From positions 53,389,122 through 53,453,121 of the forward strand of contig NW_024881282.1 of assembly GCF_018691265.1 (NCBI RefSeq): a stretch of 64,000 nt of DNA, given 5' to 3'. The notes beneath the pieces were generated by a model. The model searched no databases. It had not been told where the DNA came from and saw nothing but the letters and a program-made list of their open reading frames with translations. The first letter of the stretch is position 1, and each line of letters begins with the position of its first letter. Both the position numbers and the translations under genes were made by a program. Positions 63,401 through 64,000 of this stretch are shown here, in pieces. This stretch comes from Tyto alba (Eukaryota; Chordata; Aves; Strigiformes; Tytonidae).

Positions 63401-64000
63401 ACAATGGAGGTACAGAAGAAACTTAGGTTTCTACAGAAAAGCTTGTAAATCAGCTGCTGCCTCACTGAACATATAGATTTTCATGTGCATACCTCACGGA
63501 TGTACACAGATACGAATGACATTTAAGCCTACAGCACGCAAGAAATTATGTTATTCCTAAACTTCTAGTATTTGGCAAAGTAAGCTCATTTTTAATACTG
63601 GGAGCATTTCGAAGGACTGAGGTGTAATGACAACATCGGGGCAAACATTGCTCTGGGTCTGGCTGGGGCACGCTGGGCAGGCCCGCAGTGCTGCCAGGCT
63701 GGGGGGGCAGGAGAGGGGTGGTCCTGTGGGCACGTGAAAATGGGGGTCCCTCCAACAGGGGCACGTCGTGTCCCCTGTGGTGCGGCCCATCACTGTGCTC
63801 CCCTCTCACTTGCTGTCGGGGCTGTGTGGGGAGGGAGGGCTTCCTCCCCCAAAAGACCGCATTACTGTATTTTCTTAACCAGTAATAAAACACACAGCGG
63901 GATTTTTTTTTTTTTTTTGCAATGTGCCTGGCTCTATGTTTTTGAGAAATTGTTTGTGCTTTTTTTTTTTTTTTTTTATAATTTGTAATTTTGGAAGGGG
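60420..64000. other. Right-hand intergenic DNA
   Basis: No gene was recognised. GC-richer pockets near 62.0, 62.7 and 63.7 kb give chance ORFs. The right edge carries T tracts of 16 (63903-63918) and 18 (63960-63977). An SRGAP1 3' UTR could overlap this part but has no coding signature to prove it. Confidence 0.45.

Noticed and set aside
63546..63893. 115-codon minus-strand ORF
   Set aside because: Pro/His-rich, overlapped by other ORFs, no homologue recognised.

Overview
The window is vertebrate nuclear DNA, almost certainly from a bird. It holds three intron-rich genes whose proteins are near-identical to vertebrate orthologues, CpG-island promoters, and two CR1 LINE 3' ends, the typical avian interspersed repeat. 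There is no bacterial operon, CRISPR array or phage content. The conserved neighbourhood is that of human 12q14 (TBK1-XPOT-KICS2-SRGAP1), here in reverse orientation. Gene calls rest on conceptual splicing by eye and recalled orthologue sequences; no search was run.

Layout. 1-1.5 kb: flank downstream of XPOT, no recognised gene. 1.5-30.6 kb: XPOT (exportin-T, tRNA nuclear export) on the minus strand, with 24 coding exons that join in frame to exactly 962 codons, plus a probable non-coding first exon in a CpG island. One of its introns is GC-AG. 29.7-32.4 kb: a large CpG island containing the divergent promoters of XPOT and RPL18A, with two inverted ZNF143-like motifs between them. 31.87-35.37 kb: RPL18A (ribosomal protein eL20) on the plus strand, five exons, 176 codons, with a 5' TOP-like start. 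35.4-37.4 kb: spacer with a possible LTR fragment. 37.4-38.3 kb: a second CpG island, the KICS2 promoter, with two CACGTG boxes and an ETS site. 37.8-46.3 kb: KICS2 (C12orf66, a KICSTOR subunit acting on mTORC1) on the plus strand, three coding exons, 446 codons. 46.3-64 kb: gene-poor DNA with homopolymer and TA tracts, a GC-rich island-like patch near 54-55.5 kb, and a CR1 3' end at 59.9-60.4 kb. SRGAP1 is expected farther right; none of its coding exons was recognised.

All three genes bear on translation and growth: tRNA export, a large-subunit ribosomal protein, and amino-acid control of mTORC1. RPL18A occupies the gap where human chromosome 12 has C12orf56. Whether this is the species' only functional RPL18A copy cannot be told from the window. 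No wholly new system is visible. The best leads are the RPL18A position, the CLEAR-like E-boxes before KICS2, the GC-AG intron of XPOT and the inverted ZNF143-like motifs.
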